DNA from: an uncultured Clostridia bacterium
Lineage (GTDB): Bacteria > Bacillota > Clostridia > TANB77 > CAG-508
Length of the DNA stretch: 64,000 bases
Assembly (NCBI GenBank): GCA_948630815.1
Contig: CAPIEU010000006.1
Location: 28,987 to 92,986 of the forward strand
Direction: 5' to 3'
Under the pieces are notes generated by a model. It was given only the letters and a program-made list of their open reading frames with translations, had not been told where the DNA came from and did no database searches. This document shows, one piece after another, positions 39,206-48,638 of the stretch (the stretch's first letter is position 1; each line of letters starts with the position of its first letter). The translations under genes and the position numbers were made by a program.

Positions 39206-39992
39206 ATGTATTTAAACCAAATTGTTTGTGAAGATTGCGTATCTTTTATGAATAAGATAGAAGATAATTTTATAGATTTAACTGTTACTTCTCCACCTTA
39301 TGATAATTTAAGAGACTATAATGGTTATAATTTTGATTGTGAAAAAATTGCAAAGGAATTATATAGAATAACCAAAATAGGTGGTATCGTAGTTTGGGTT
39401 GTTGGCGACAAGGTTATAAAAGGAAATAAAACTTTATCAAGCTTTAAACAAGCATTAACATTTCAAAATATTGGTTTTAATGTTCATGATACTATGATAT
39501 ATAAAAAGAAAAAATACCCCTTTTATGCGTTCAAATGCTTATACAAATTGTTTTGAATATATGTTTATTTTTAGCAAAGGTTCTCCAAAAACATTTAATC
39601 CTTTAAAACAAAAAACAGTTAGAAGCGGTTTTGAAATGTTGGTATCTAATAAAAAATCTGATGGGATAAATAAAAAAATTCTTGGAGAATTAAAAAAAGA
39701 AAAAACAAAAACAAATATATGGGAATATGCAGTTGGATTAGGTGGAACAACAACTGATAAAATTGCTTTTAAACATCCTGCTATTTTCCCAGAACATTTA
39801 GCCGAAGATCACATTTTAAGTTGGTCTAATGAAAATGATATTGTTTTTGACCCAATGTGTGGAAGTGGAACTACTTGTAAAATGGCATATTTAAACAGAA
39901 GAAATTATATTGGTTGTGATATTTCTCAAGAATATGTTCAAATTGCAAAAGAAAGAATTCAAAATACAAATTTACAAATCAAAATAGTATAA
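39206..39992 (+). CDS. DNA (N4/N6) methyltransferase with an apparent +1 shift at CCC-U
   Basis: Start at the ATG at 39206 behind GGAGG. It has the catalytic TSPPYDNLRDYNG near the N-terminus and the SAM-binding FDPMCGSGTTCKMA near the C-terminus, with YIGCDIS, so it belongs to the PF01555 group. The frame changes at 39518-39524: frame 0 gives KKYPFYAFK and stops, while reading CCCT as one proline gives KKYPFMRSNAYTNCFEYMFIFSKG, the family sequence. Total about 261 residues. This break is not at CGG. It may be a slippery site, a homopolymer sequencing error in the four Cs, or real decay. Confidence 0.75.
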
Positions 39993-40021
39993 GAACAAAC
40001 AAATAAGACGCATACTAAAAT

Positions 40022-40097
40022 ATGGCAGGGGTACTAAGACTCGAACTCAGACTTGTGGTTTTGGAGACCATCGTGCTAACCATTGACACTATACCCC
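40022..40097 (-). tRNA. tRNA-Trp (CCA)
   Basis: Minus strand: AGGGGTA acceptor arm pairing with TACCCCT, encoded 3' CCA, anticodon loop CTCCAAA giving CCA, and T-arm GAGTTCGAGTC. The first anticodon-stem pair is A-C, a mismatch; the rest are paired. 76 bases with CCA. The anticodon reads UGG only, consistent with UGA being a stop here. Confidence 0.92.
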
Positions 40098-40234
40098 TAT
40101 GTATGAATATAATAATAGCATAAAATTTAAAACTTTGCAATAGTTTAGTAGGAATTTTTAGCAAAAACTAACACTAGAATTTTTATACTTTTTTCCCTTT
40201 TTATTAAAACAAAAACTCTCCTATATAAAAAAGT

Positions 40235-40267
40235 ACACCAACAATAGAAATTATCCTATGTTGGTGT
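40235..40267 (-). terminator. Terminator of the 40275 gene
   Basis: ACACCAACA and TGTTGGTGT pair across a 15-base loop with a T-rich tail on the minus strand. Confidence 0.7.
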
Positions 40268-40274
40268 GTCTTCT

Positions 40275-40496
40275 TTAATTGGAGAGCATTACTACAAGTG
40301 CATCAGTATTACTACCAATTACGTAAGTTAAAAATGTTCTGTTGTTTTCCTCTCTAAGAGAGATTTCCTGAGCTTTCATATCGGTTGCAATCTTTGACAA
40401 CCTCGCTACTTCAGTTTTTCTTTCTTCCGCAGTTCCTTCCAATTCTACTTTAACCACATCAAGTCTCAAAACAATCTTGTTAACTTTTTTCTGCAT
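40275..40496 (-). CDS. Small cassette protein, 73 aa
   Basis: Start at the ATG at 40496 (MQKKVNKIVLRLDVV) behind AGGAGGAG. Less AT-biased codon use than the neighbours (GCC, CTC, GAC, GAG). Basic N-terminus, then a probable amphipathic helix (ERKTEVARLSKIATDMKAQE) and FLTYVIGSNTDALVVMLSN. Family not recognised. Own promoter (40545-40573) and terminator. The two CGG trinucleotides near it are out of frame or on the other strand. Confidence 0.65.
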   Translation of the reverse strand: MQKKVNKIVLRLDVVKVELEGTAEERKTEVARLSKIATDMKAQEISLREENNRTFLTYVIGSNTDALVVMLSN

Positions 40497-40544
40497 TTTG
40501 CTCCTCCTATTAGTTGACAATGTTCTACGACGTGTTTCATATAT

Positions 40545-40573
40545 ATTATATCATAGTTTATGTAAATTTGCAT
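40545..40573 (-). promoter_or_regulatory. Cassette-type promoter
   Basis: ATGCAA, 17-base spacer with TTTACATAA, TATAAT, upstream of the 73-aa gene. Confidence 0.7.
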
Positions 40574-40611
40574 TAAAAATAGAAAAATTTTTTATATTTT
40601 TTTATCATAAG

Positions 40612-40640
40612 AAAAACGAACTTTTAAAAAGTTCGTTTTT
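40612..40640. terminator. Terminator of pyk
   Basis: AAAAACGAACTTTT and AAAAGTTCGTTTTT form a near-perfect hairpin 19 bp after the pyk stop codon. Confidence 0.85.
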
Positions 40641-40658
40641 GATACTATTATATAAATC

Positions 40659-42095
40659 CTAAATTCTTGCAACTCCACTTACTATTTTACTTTCAGTAGC
40701 ATTGTTTAATAATTGATTTCCTCCAGCAAGAACGATTAAATCTCCACTTTCAAGAATTCCTTTTGATTTTAATTTTTCTATACCTTTTTCAACTGTTTCA
40801 TCTATTGTTGAACCTTTTTCAACTAATACTGGTTGAACATTCCAAGCAAGTGCTAATTGGTTAAATGTTCTTCTATTATCTGTTATAGCAAGTATTGGAC
40901 ATCCAGCTCCCATACCTGAAAATTTTCTTGCTGTATCTCCTGAATGTGTATAACATACTATAGCATCTGCTTTTGTATTTTTAGCCATAACACATGTTGA
41001 ATATACAATATTAGATTCTAAATCATTTAATTCTATGTTTTTATTTTCTTCAAATTTTTTCCAGTAATTAATTTCTGGTTCTACTCTATGTGCTATTTTA
41101 GACATTGTTTTAACACATTCTAATGGAAATTTACCCATTGCACATTCACCTGAAAGCATTATAGCACTTGTTCTATCATAAATAGCATTTGCAACATCGC
41201 TTGCTTCTGCTCTTGTTGGTAATGGATTACTCATCATAGATTCTAGCATTTGTGTTGCTGTTATTGCAGGTTTGCATAGTTTATTAGATGTTTTTATTAT
41301 TCTTTTTTGAACAACTGGTGGTTCTGTAAAATCAGTTTCTGTTGCCATATCTCCACGAGCAATCATTTGAGCATCTGCTTTGTTTAATATGTCATCTAAG
41401 TTTGATAATCCTTCTACATTTTCTATTTTTGTTACTATTTGAATATCTTTTCCACCATTTTCATCTAATACTTTTCTTACTTGTCTAATATCATCTAAGT
41501 TTCTTGCAAATGATATTGCAACAAAATCATAATCATGTTCACAAGCAGTTTTTAAGTCAGCTATATCTTTTTCAGCTAATGCTGGAAGTTTTATAATTGT
41601 TCCTGGTAAGCTCATTGTTTTTCTACTTCCTAATTTATTTCCATGAATAACTGTACAAACAATATCTTTTCCTACAATTTCGTCAACTTTTAATTCAATT
41701 GCACCATCATCTATTAATACTTTTGTTCCTGGTTTAACATCTTTATATAATTCTTTATAAGATATAGAAACTTTTTCTTCATTTCCAGTAATATCTTCAT
41801 TTACTAATGTGAATTTTTGTCCATCTTCTATGTTTATTTTCTCGTTTTTTCCTGTATATAACATTCCTGTTCTTATTTCAGGACCTTTCATATCTAATAA
41901 TAAAGCAATTGGTAAATCCATTTCTTTTCTTATACGTATAATATCTTCTGTTTTTTCAGATTGTTCATCCCAACTACCATGAGAATAGTTAACTCTACAT
42001 ACATTTAATCCAGCTTCAAATAAGTCTTCTAACATATGTTCACTAGCTGGTCCTATTGTTCCAACAATTTTAGTCTTTTTTAAATCTTTTTTCAT
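40659..42095 (-). CDS. pyk: Pyruvate kinase
   Basis: 478 residues, the short form without the extra C-terminal PEP-utiliser-like domain. Motifs: TKIVGTIGPASEHMLEDLFEAG, LLLDMKGPEIRTG, MIARGDMATETD and MLSGECAMGKFPLECVKTM, which carry the Mg/ADP and K+ sites. It makes pyruvate and ATP from phosphoenolpyruvate. The position usually holding the signature MVARGDLGVE is degenerate (MIARGDMATE), a notable but family-compatible change. Confidence 0.95.
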   Translation of the reverse strand: MKKDLKKTKIVGTIGPASEHMLEDLFEAGLNVCRVNYSHGSWDEQSEKTEDIIRIRKEMDLPIALLLDMKGPEIRTGMLYTGKNEKINIEDGQKFTLVNEDITGNEEKVSISYKELYKDVKPGTKVLIDDGAIELKVDEIVGKDIVCTVIHGNKLGSRKTMSLPGTIIKLPALAEKDIADLKTACEHDYDFVAISFARNLDDIRQVRKVLDENGGKDIQIVTKIENVEGLSNLDDILNKADAQMIARGDMATETDFTEPPVVQKRIIKTSNKLCKPAITATQMLESMMSNPLPTRAEASDVANAIYDRTSAIMLSGECAMGKFPLECVKTMSKIAHRVEPEINYWKKFEENKNIELNDLESNIVYSTCVMAKNTKADAIVCYTHSGDTARKFSGMGAGCPILAITDNRRTFNQLALAWNVQPVLVEKGSTIDETVEKGIEKLKSKGILESGDLIVLAGGNQLLNNATESKIVSGVARI

Positions 42096-42234
42096 TTAAA
42101 CTTCCCTCTTTCTTATTTGTTTTATCAACACCAAAGTATTATACCACAAATAAAATGATATATTCAATACCAAAAATACAAAAAATGATATTTTTTTGTA
42201 TTTTTTGGTACTACTCACAGCTATTTATGTTACA

Positions 42235-42327
42235 AAGTAGCTTCACGTGGAGGTAGTGCTTTTTATTTTTCGAAACCTGAGAGAAAAATAAAAATGCCCT
42301 ACCTCCAGCAAGATGAAGCGGATTTTA
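42235..42327. repeat. Dispersed ~90-bp palindromic element, copy 5
   Basis: AAGTAGCTTCACGTGGAGGTAG, T tract, TTCGAA, A tract, CCCTACCTCCAGCAAGATGAAG, CGGATTTTA. Nearly identical to copy 4 at 35825 in the same orientation. Confidence 0.75.
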
Positions 42328-42475
42328 ATAAATAACCGTGAATTGTAACCATTTTTTAGCTTTTTTAGTGATATTTATATTTTATTATCAAAATCTTCTA
42401 CAAGTTTATCTAATGATTTTATATGTATAGATATAATTATATGCTCTCTTAAAAGCAGTATATGCTTCTACTAAA

Positions 42476-42703
42476 TTATTTGGCATATATTTCAACTCCT
42501 TCTTTTAATATGTTTTCTCTAATTTTATTTTCTTTGCTTAATGTATTAAAATTTATTAAATCTATTTTATATGGCATATATAGTTCATCTAAATTTATAG
42601 AAAATTTTTGTGTTTATTGTATGTGTAAGATTTTGGCCAAATAATGCTATATCTATATCTGATGCTCTTTTATAATCTCTTCACTTAATCCAAATTTGTT
42701 CAT
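42476..42703 (-). pseudogene. Decayed MntA-type nucleotidyltransferase and start of its HEPN partner
   Basis: Starts MNKFGLSEEIIK from 42703, then jumps straight to RASDIDIALFG: the segment with the GSRARG active-site motif is deleted. A further frame change separates KIFYK from LDELYMPYKIDLINFNTLSK. The end overlaps a second start (MPNNLVEAYTAFKRA at 42486) that soon breaks down. This is real gene decay: none of its lesions lies at CGG and sequence is missing. It is a useful contrast to the recoded genes. Confidence 0.7.
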
Positions 42704-42823
42704 AATTTTCCTCCACAAACATTATATACAATACCTTTAAAAAATGCAATTATTATAGGTTAAAACAAGAATATTTTTAGTTAATGTTCAGCCTATAATA
42801 AAAATCTTTATATAAAATTAATG

Positions 42824-42998
42824 CTTTAAGAACCTTCCGTCAAAGCTACGCCTTGCCACCTCCCTTAAGTAATAGAGGCAAGACTTTTTCAATTGACAAG
42901 GTATTAAAAAGTTATACTTCGAAGAAATTTCTTATATACTTGGCCCCTTTATTTAAGGGGGCTGTCGCTCGTAAGAGCGACTGGGGGTTCTTAAAAGC
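42824..42998. mobile_element. MITE-like element with terminal inverted repeats
   Basis: GCTTTAAGAACC at the left end and GGTTCTTAAAAGC at the right end are inverted. Inside is a GC-rich hairpin (TGGCCCCTTTATTTAAGGGGGC) followed by CTGTCGCTCGTAAGAGCGAC. About 175 bp, no coding capacity. Similar GC-rich palindromes are common between genes in Clostridia; I know of no transposase to assign. Confidence 0.6.
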
Positions 42999-43037
42999 AA
43001 ATTATAATATTAACATAAACTGAATAACAAACAACTT

Positions 43038-43066
43038 TTGACATTTAACATAAAATTTAGTATAAT
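43038..43066 (+). promoter_or_regulatory. Cassette-type promoter
   Basis: Consensus TTGACA, 17-base spacer containing AACATAAAA, TATAAT. It drives the 49-aa membrane peptide gene. Confidence 0.8.
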
Positions 43067-43106
43067 ATAAATTGTAACTTATAATATGCCCATGGAGGAT
43101 TTGTAT

Positions 43107-43256
43107 ATGAAAAAAATAGTACAGAAATATTGTGGTTATTTCTTAGGCTTTGTAATAGGAAATATTATTTTAATTCCTATTACTGGCAAGACCTTTTTTT
43201 ATGCCATCGCTCAAGGCTTTTTAACGTTGATCATTTTTATGATCATGATGTCTTGA
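43107..43256 (+). CDS. 49-aa hydrophobic peptide
   Basis: ATG behind GGAGG. The peptide starts MKKIVQKYCGYFLGF and has two hydrophobic stretches (about 12-25 and 32-48) joined by ITGKTFFYAIAQ, so it is probably a small membrane protein. It has a perfect promoter and terminator and stands alone, like the other cassettes. Family not recognised. Confidence 0.7.
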   Translation: MKKIVQKYCGYFLGFVIGNIILIPITGKTFFYAIAQGFLTLIIFMIMMS

Positions 43257-43267
43257 GCATCAAAAGA

Positions 43268-43289
43268 AGCGAAGTAGGCTTACTTCGCT
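43268..43289 (+). terminator. Terminator of the 49-aa gene
   Basis: AGCGAAGTA and TACTTCGCT with a 4-base loop, then a run of T. It also lies at the 3' end of convergent glgP. Confidence 0.85.
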
Positions 43290-43293
43290 TTTT

Positions 43294-45868
43294 TTATTCA
43301 TTTGTTATCCATTTTACTAAATCCAAGTTTGCAGGGTCTAATAACATCTTATTTTTTGGCATTACTCTAAAAGTATATCCATAGTTTCCACCAGTTGTTA
43401 ATTCTATTTTTGCATTATATAAATATGTATTATCTTTATTCTCTACAGTTTCTTTAATTTTCATTGGTATAATTTGCATACTTTTTACAACACCATTATC
43501 AAGTATTTTTCCATAATATACTTGAACCTCTACACTATCTTTATCAATATTTGGAAGTTCTACTGAACAACTAACCTCTATATTATTTCCTGCATCCATT
43601 GTAATATTTTCTAAATTACTCATTTGATGTATTTTTATATTATTCCAATTACTTATTAACTCGTTTTTCCATGCATTATATGAAGTTACTTCTTCTAAGT
43701 TATCAAAATATTTATTAGATAAATCACAAAGTGGCATATACAATTTTTCTACATAGTCTACAACCATTCTTGAAGTACTGTATTTTCCACCTGTAGACAT
43801 TATAGAATTTTTCATATAATCCATCCATCTTTTAGAAATTCCGTTTTCATCTTTATCATAATACATTGGTACAATTTTATTTTCTAAAGTATGGTAAATA
43901 CTTTCACTATCAGCTGTATCTTGTGCATCATATGATGAGTATTGCTCATTTGTTCCTATTAACCATCCATTTTTACTATTATACCCTTCTGCCCACCAAC
44001 CATCTGATATACTAAAGTTTATAGTTCCATTTACAGATGCTTTTTGTCCACTAGTTCCTGATGCTTCCATTGGACGTCTTGGATTATTTAACCATACATC
44101 TACACCACTTACTAAGTATCTTGCAATTTGAATATTATAATTTTCTAATATAAATATTTTTCCTTTAAATTGTGGTTTCATAGATATTTCATGTATATAT
44201 TTAATTAAGTCTTGTCCTTCTTTATCTGCTGGATGTGCTTTTCCTGCAAATATAATTTGTACAGGTTTATCTTGATCATTTAGAATTTGAGTAATTCTTT
44301 CTAAATCTCTAAATATTAATGTTGCTCTTTTATATGTAGCAAATCTTCTTGCAAATCCTATTGTTAAAGCATTTGGATCTAATTTTGATACTATATCTTT
44401 TATTTCATCATAACTTACACCTGAAGTTTTTAATCTATTAGTTACATTTTCTTTTACAAGTTGTAATAATTTTACCTTTCTATCAATATGTGCTTTCCAT
44501 AACTCTATATTTGGAATATCTACAATTTTTTCCCAAGTTGCATCATCATATATTGAATCTTGCCAGTATGGTGTTAAATATTTATTGTACAATTCTTTTA
44601 AATTTGGTGCAAGCCACGAACAAGTATGTATACCATTAGTAATATGTGTAATTGGTGATTCATCTGCTGAAATATTTGGCCATACATCTCCAAATAATTC
44701 ACGTGATACTTCACCATGAAGTTTACTTACTCCATTTTTCTTACCTGCAACTTTTAATGCAAGTATTCCCATATTAAATCCATTTTCTAATTCATTACAA
44801 GGTTTCATTCCTAATCTCATAAAAACATCTCTATCAAGCCCTAATTTTGGCCAAAAATTCTTAAAGTATTTTTCTACTAAATCTAATGGAAAAATATCAT
44901 TTCCCGCTGGTACTGGAGTATGTGTTGTAAATACAGTTCTTGCTGTTGCTATTTCTCTTGCAATTTCAAATGAAACTTGCTTTTCTTCCATTATATCTTT
45001 TATTACTTCTAATATTAAGAAAGAAGAATGCCCTTCGTTCATGTGATACACTGTTGGCTTTAATCCTAAAATTTTTAGTAAATGTGCACCTGCCATTCCA
45101 AGAGCTATCTCTTGCCTTATTCTCATTTCTTGGTCTCCACCATATAAACGTAAAGTTATTTCTTTAAAATCTTGATCTTGATTTTTATCTATATCTGAAT
45201 CAAGTAAATATAATTTAACTCTTCCAACATTGATTTGCCATACTTTTAAATATAGCTTTTTAGTATTTAATTTTACATCAATAATTAAATCTTCATTTTT
45301 ATCATTTTTTACAGGTAAAATTGGCAAATTATATAAATCTATATTTTGATATATATTTTCTTGGTCTCCCCATCCATTAATTTTTTGATTAAAATATCCA
45401 TTTTTATATAATAATCCTACAGCAACAAAAGGTAATCCTAAATCACTTGCAGACTTTAAATGATCACCTGAAAGAATTCCAAGTCCACCAGAATATATAG
45501 GTAAAATTTCATCTAACCCATATTCAGCAGAAAAATATGCAATTAAATCATTTTTACTATTAGGATATTTTTTAGAAAACCAAGCATTTTTACTATTCAT
45601 GTATCCATCAAAATCTACTACTACTTTGTCATAGTTTTTTAAAAAGCTATCATTTTTAGTAGCCACTTCTAATTTTTCTTGTGATACTTGTTTTAAAAAT
45701 TTAACAGGATTTTTCCCGAACAGACTCCCATAAATCAATATCAATGTCTTTTAATAAACGTAAATATTCACTATTCCATGACCACCATAAGTTATTTGCT
45801 ATTTCAGTTAACCTATTAATTCTTTTTGGTAATTGTGGATTTACTGTAATCCTATTGAACATATACAT
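43294..45868 (-). CDS. glgP: Alpha-glucan phosphorylase (GT35), recoded at CGG
   Basis: Starts at the ATG at 45868 behind AAGGAGG. The N-terminus has RITVNPQLPKRINRL and LTEIANNLWWSWN, then LLKDIDIDLWESV. At CGG 45716-45718 the frame moves +1 to GKNPVKFLKQVSQEKLE and the long ORF follows, with FSAEYGLDEILPIYSGGLG, YHMNEGHSSF and NNPRRPMEASGTSGQKA-type active-site and PLP regions. Total about 857 residues, the usual long GT35 form. Frame 0 ends five codons after the CGG. The enzyme releases glucose-1-phosphate from glycogen or maltodextrin. Confidence 0.93.
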
Positions 45869-46076
45869 ATTATTTATTTCCTCCTTAGTTTATTTAAAAA
45901 ATTTATCTTTTAGTAATTTAACATCTTTATTATCTATTATAATAAAAAAAATGTCAAACATTTTTTATATATTTTTTTAATTTGCATAAAATTCCATATT
46001 ATATCCACAATATATAGTAAATACAAACATTCAATTATTTTCTATAATTTGTTATTTTATATATAAGGTGGTTGTT

Positions 46077-46419
46077 ATGAAATTGGAAAATAAAAAATCT
46101 CAAATAAAAATTGGGGATCTTCTTAGAAGAACAAGAAAATCTTTGGGTTATACTCAAGAAGAAGTTGCTGAAATGTTAGATTTAGCTTCTAGATATATTT
46201 CTGATATTGAAAGAGATAAAACTAAAGGTAGTATTGATACATTAGTAAAATTATGTAACATTTATCACATTACTCCGACTTATGTTTTACAAAATTATTT
46301 AGAATTAACAGATGATTATAAAGTAGATGCAAATATTATAGGTTTTTACAAGCTAAGCGAACATGATAAACAAGTTATAACTGAATTAATTCGGGTACAT
46401 GAATAAAAAGGATGAATAA
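46077..46419 (+). CDS. XRE-family HTH regulator, probable CGG recoding at the 3' end
   Basis: ATG at 46077 behind AAGGTGG. A helix-turn-helix domain: IGDLLRRTRKSLGYTQEEVAEMLDLASRYISDIERDK (residues about 11-50). The penultimate part reads VITELI then CGG at 46392-46394. Read normally it gives RVHE and stops at 46406; read with the +1 shift it gives GYMNKKDE and stops at 46419. I prefer the second because every other native CGG shifts, but the choice cannot be proved from sequence. The target genes are unknown. Confidence 0.75.
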
Positions 46420-46430
46420 TTCATCCTTTT
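46406..46430. terminator. Bidirectional terminator
   Basis: AAAAGGATGAAT and ATTCATCCTTTT form a perfect 12-bp hairpin with T runs in both directions, between the convergent regulator and lipoprotein genes. The shifted reading frame of the regulator runs into its left arm. Confidence 0.85.
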
Positions 46431-47375
46431 ATATTATTTAGCTCTTGCATCAAATTTTTATATTTTATATAAAATATATCTTTATCCTCATTTTGATTTA
46501 TATTTTGTAATTCCTTTATTAAAATATAAGCTTTATTTATACTTGCTTGGTTATTGCTAGCTGTATTTATATTGTTTATAAGTGGCATAAATGATTGTTC
46601 TGCATTTGAAAGTTCTGCTTTAACTACATTATAATTATTTTGTTCTATTGCAGAATAAGCATTTAATATGTTAGATTTTGTAGCATATATTGCATTTACT
46701 TTTACATCTTTAGAACTGACACTTGCATACTTGGGTATATAAGCATACAGTTTTGCAAGACTCGCCAAACTTGCTACTTTATCTTCTTTTTTTACACTAC
46801 CGAGTTGCATCATCTAAAGCTGTATTAAAACTTAATATATCTTGGTTATTAATATTAACCTTATATAAGTCTAACATAACTGTTGACCAAGAACTATATA
46901 ATTTTTCTATTTCTGCTTTTACTGTATTCCAATCTGGAGTTCTATCATGTAATAAAATTTCATTTCCTTCCATACTATATTTAACACTTGTTTTACTTTC
47001 TTTTTTACTATCTTGTTCACTTGAACTACTACCAGATGATGCTCCTTCACTTGAAGAACTTGATTCTCCTCCTTCTTCGCTACTTTTTTCCTTACTTGAA
47101 CTTTGTGAACTATTAGAGCCTTGTGAACTGCTTGAACTTTCCTCATTTTGAGATTTTGTACTTATTTCATCTGCTTTCACAATATAATTTTCATAAGAAA
47201 TACCATTTAGTTTATTTAAGATTGCCACAATTTTTGTATCAAGATATGATAACTCTGCATCTATTTTTTCTTGTAATTCTTTATTATCTTTACTCTTATC
47301 ACAACCAGTTAATGACAATATCAACATACTAAATATTACTATATATAGCATTATTTTAATAAATTTATTATTCAT
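46421..47375 (-). CDS. Ser-rich lipoprotein, recoded at CGG-TAG
   Basis: Signal peptide and lipobox LTGC (Cys about 25), a short coiled region (KELQEKIDAELSYLDTKIVA), a low-complexity Ser/Glu spacer (about 78-125), then a helical domain. At CGG 46800-46802 frame 0 meets TAG at once (ALDDATR-stop). The +1 shift gives ATGSVKKEDKVASLASLAKL and a further 125 residues of the same helical domain. Total about 317 residues. Family not recognised. The composition is compatible with a surface lipoprotein held off the membrane by the Ser-rich spacer. Confidence 0.8.
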
Positions 47376-47519
47376 AAAATATTTAATTTAATTTTTTAAT
47401 AAAAATCAAATTTTCTCCTCTCTTTAAATATCTCTACTATTATGTCCACAAAATTTACCTTTTATTCTTGCGTATATATAAAAGATAAAAACAAATACTA
47501 TGTATCAAAGGAGAATATT

Positions 47520-47801
47520 ATGTATACAGTTGTAAATTTATATAGTGATAAAAAAGGGGAAATTTCAAGATTTTTAAATAGTTTTTATAATACTAATATA
47601 GATATTGAAGATGATCTAAAATGGGAAAATAAATATGATAATTCTGTCGAAATTGCTGATATTATTGGTTCTTTTATTGATAATAATGATAAGTATAAAA
47701 TTAATATGTGGATTAGTTTAGATGAGGATACTTTTATAAATGTTACTGATTATAATGCTGATGAAATTATTAGATATTTATATGAAAGATATCCTTATTA
47801 G
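47520..47801 (+). CDS. Conserved-looking hypothetical protein, 93 aa
   Basis: Start at the ATG at 47520 (MYTVVNLYSDKKGEI) behind AAAGGAGAA. Acidic small protein with DIEDDLKWENKYDN and SLDEDTFINVTDYNADEIIRY. No signal peptide. I recall similar small proteins in Clostridia but can give no function. It is divergent from the Ser-rich lipoprotein. Confidence 0.7.
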   Translation: MYTVVNLYSDKKGEISRFLNSFYNTNIDIEDDLKWENKYDNSVEIADIIGSFIDNNDKYKINMWISLDEDTFINVTDYNADEIIRYLYERYPY

Positions 47802-48115
47802 GTTTTAATAAAATATTACAAAATTGTAATAAAATCTACACAGTCTTGCCCTAAAGATGTAGGGTCGAGCATTGCTTGTCCGTCTTCGAAGAAATTCCCT
47901 TTAAAATATTGAAAATATCTTATAAGGAAAATATGAGAAAGAATATAACAAAAAGAAAAGATATATGTTTTAAGCAATATGATTATTATAAAATGCGATG
48001 TTGCGGACAGAAATCGCTCGCCTCTACAAGGTTTGCAATAGATTCTAGCATAAAAACCATTATCTAGTAACTAATAAATAATGAAATGACTCTGCAATAC
48101 TTAAAACAGTTGCTC
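47802..48115. repeat. Intergenic stretch with GC-rich hairpin repeats
   Basis: No convincing gene. 47860-47890 has GTAGGGTCGAGCATTGCTTGTC. 47995-48035 has ATGTTGCGGACAGAAATCGCTCGCC followed by TCTACAAGGTTTGCAATAGATT, closely like 11045-11095 (GATGTTGCGGACGAGC ... CTACAAGATTTGCATTAGATT). The two look like degenerate copies of one interspersed element. Confidence 0.55.
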
Positions 48116-48553
48116 TTAATTTTCCAAAACGATTGTAACTGGACCGTCGTTTATTAAACTTACTTTCATATCTGCACCAAATATTCCATGTTCTGTTTTA
48201 AATCCTAGCTTTTTACATTCTTCTATAAAATATTCGTATAATTCATTTGCAAGTTCTGGTTTCCCAGCATTTGAAAAGCTTGGTCTATTTCCCCTTGAAC
48301 AGTCTGCAAATAAAGTAAATTGAGAAATAACAAGTATTTCCCCATTCACATCTTTTAAAGATAAATTCATTTTATTGCATTCATCTGTAAATACTCTTAA
48401 AGAAGTTACTTTTTTAATAAGATAATCTGCGTTTTCTTTATTATCTTCATTTCCTACTCCTAATAATACCACAAAACCTTTATTTATGCTTCCTACTATT
48501 TTTTCTTCCACTTTTACATTCGCTTCACTTACTCTTTGAATTACTACTTTCAT
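48116..48553 (-). CDS. dtd: D-aminoacyl-tRNA deacylase
   Basis: 145 residues, the family length. Motifs: MKVVIQRVSEANVKVE, GFVVLLGVGNEDN, ISQFTLFADCSRGNRPSF (catalytic SQFTL) and the C-terminal LINDGPVTIVLEN (NxGPVT). It hydrolyses D-aminoacyl-tRNAs and also acts on glycyl-tRNA-Ala, so it guards translation quality. It has no close co-directional neighbour. Confidence 0.95.
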   Translation of the reverse strand: MKVVIQRVSEANVKVEEKIVGSINKGFVVLLGVGNEDNKENADYLIKKVTSLRVFTDECNKMNLSLKDVNGEILVISQFTLFADCSRGNRPSFSNAGKPELANELYEYFIEECKKLGFKTEHGIFGADMKVSLINDGPVTIVLEN

Positions 48554-48638
48554 TTTTCTCCCATCTAATTTATTAAATTATTTTAGCTTTATTATTAACC
48601 AAAGAAGCAGACTAATTTGTAAAAGTCTACTTCACTTT

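Noticed and set aside
46919..47146. Lys/Val-rich minus-strand ORF overlapping the lipoprotein
   Set aside because: It is an alternative frame of the Ser-rich repeat region, with no start signal.
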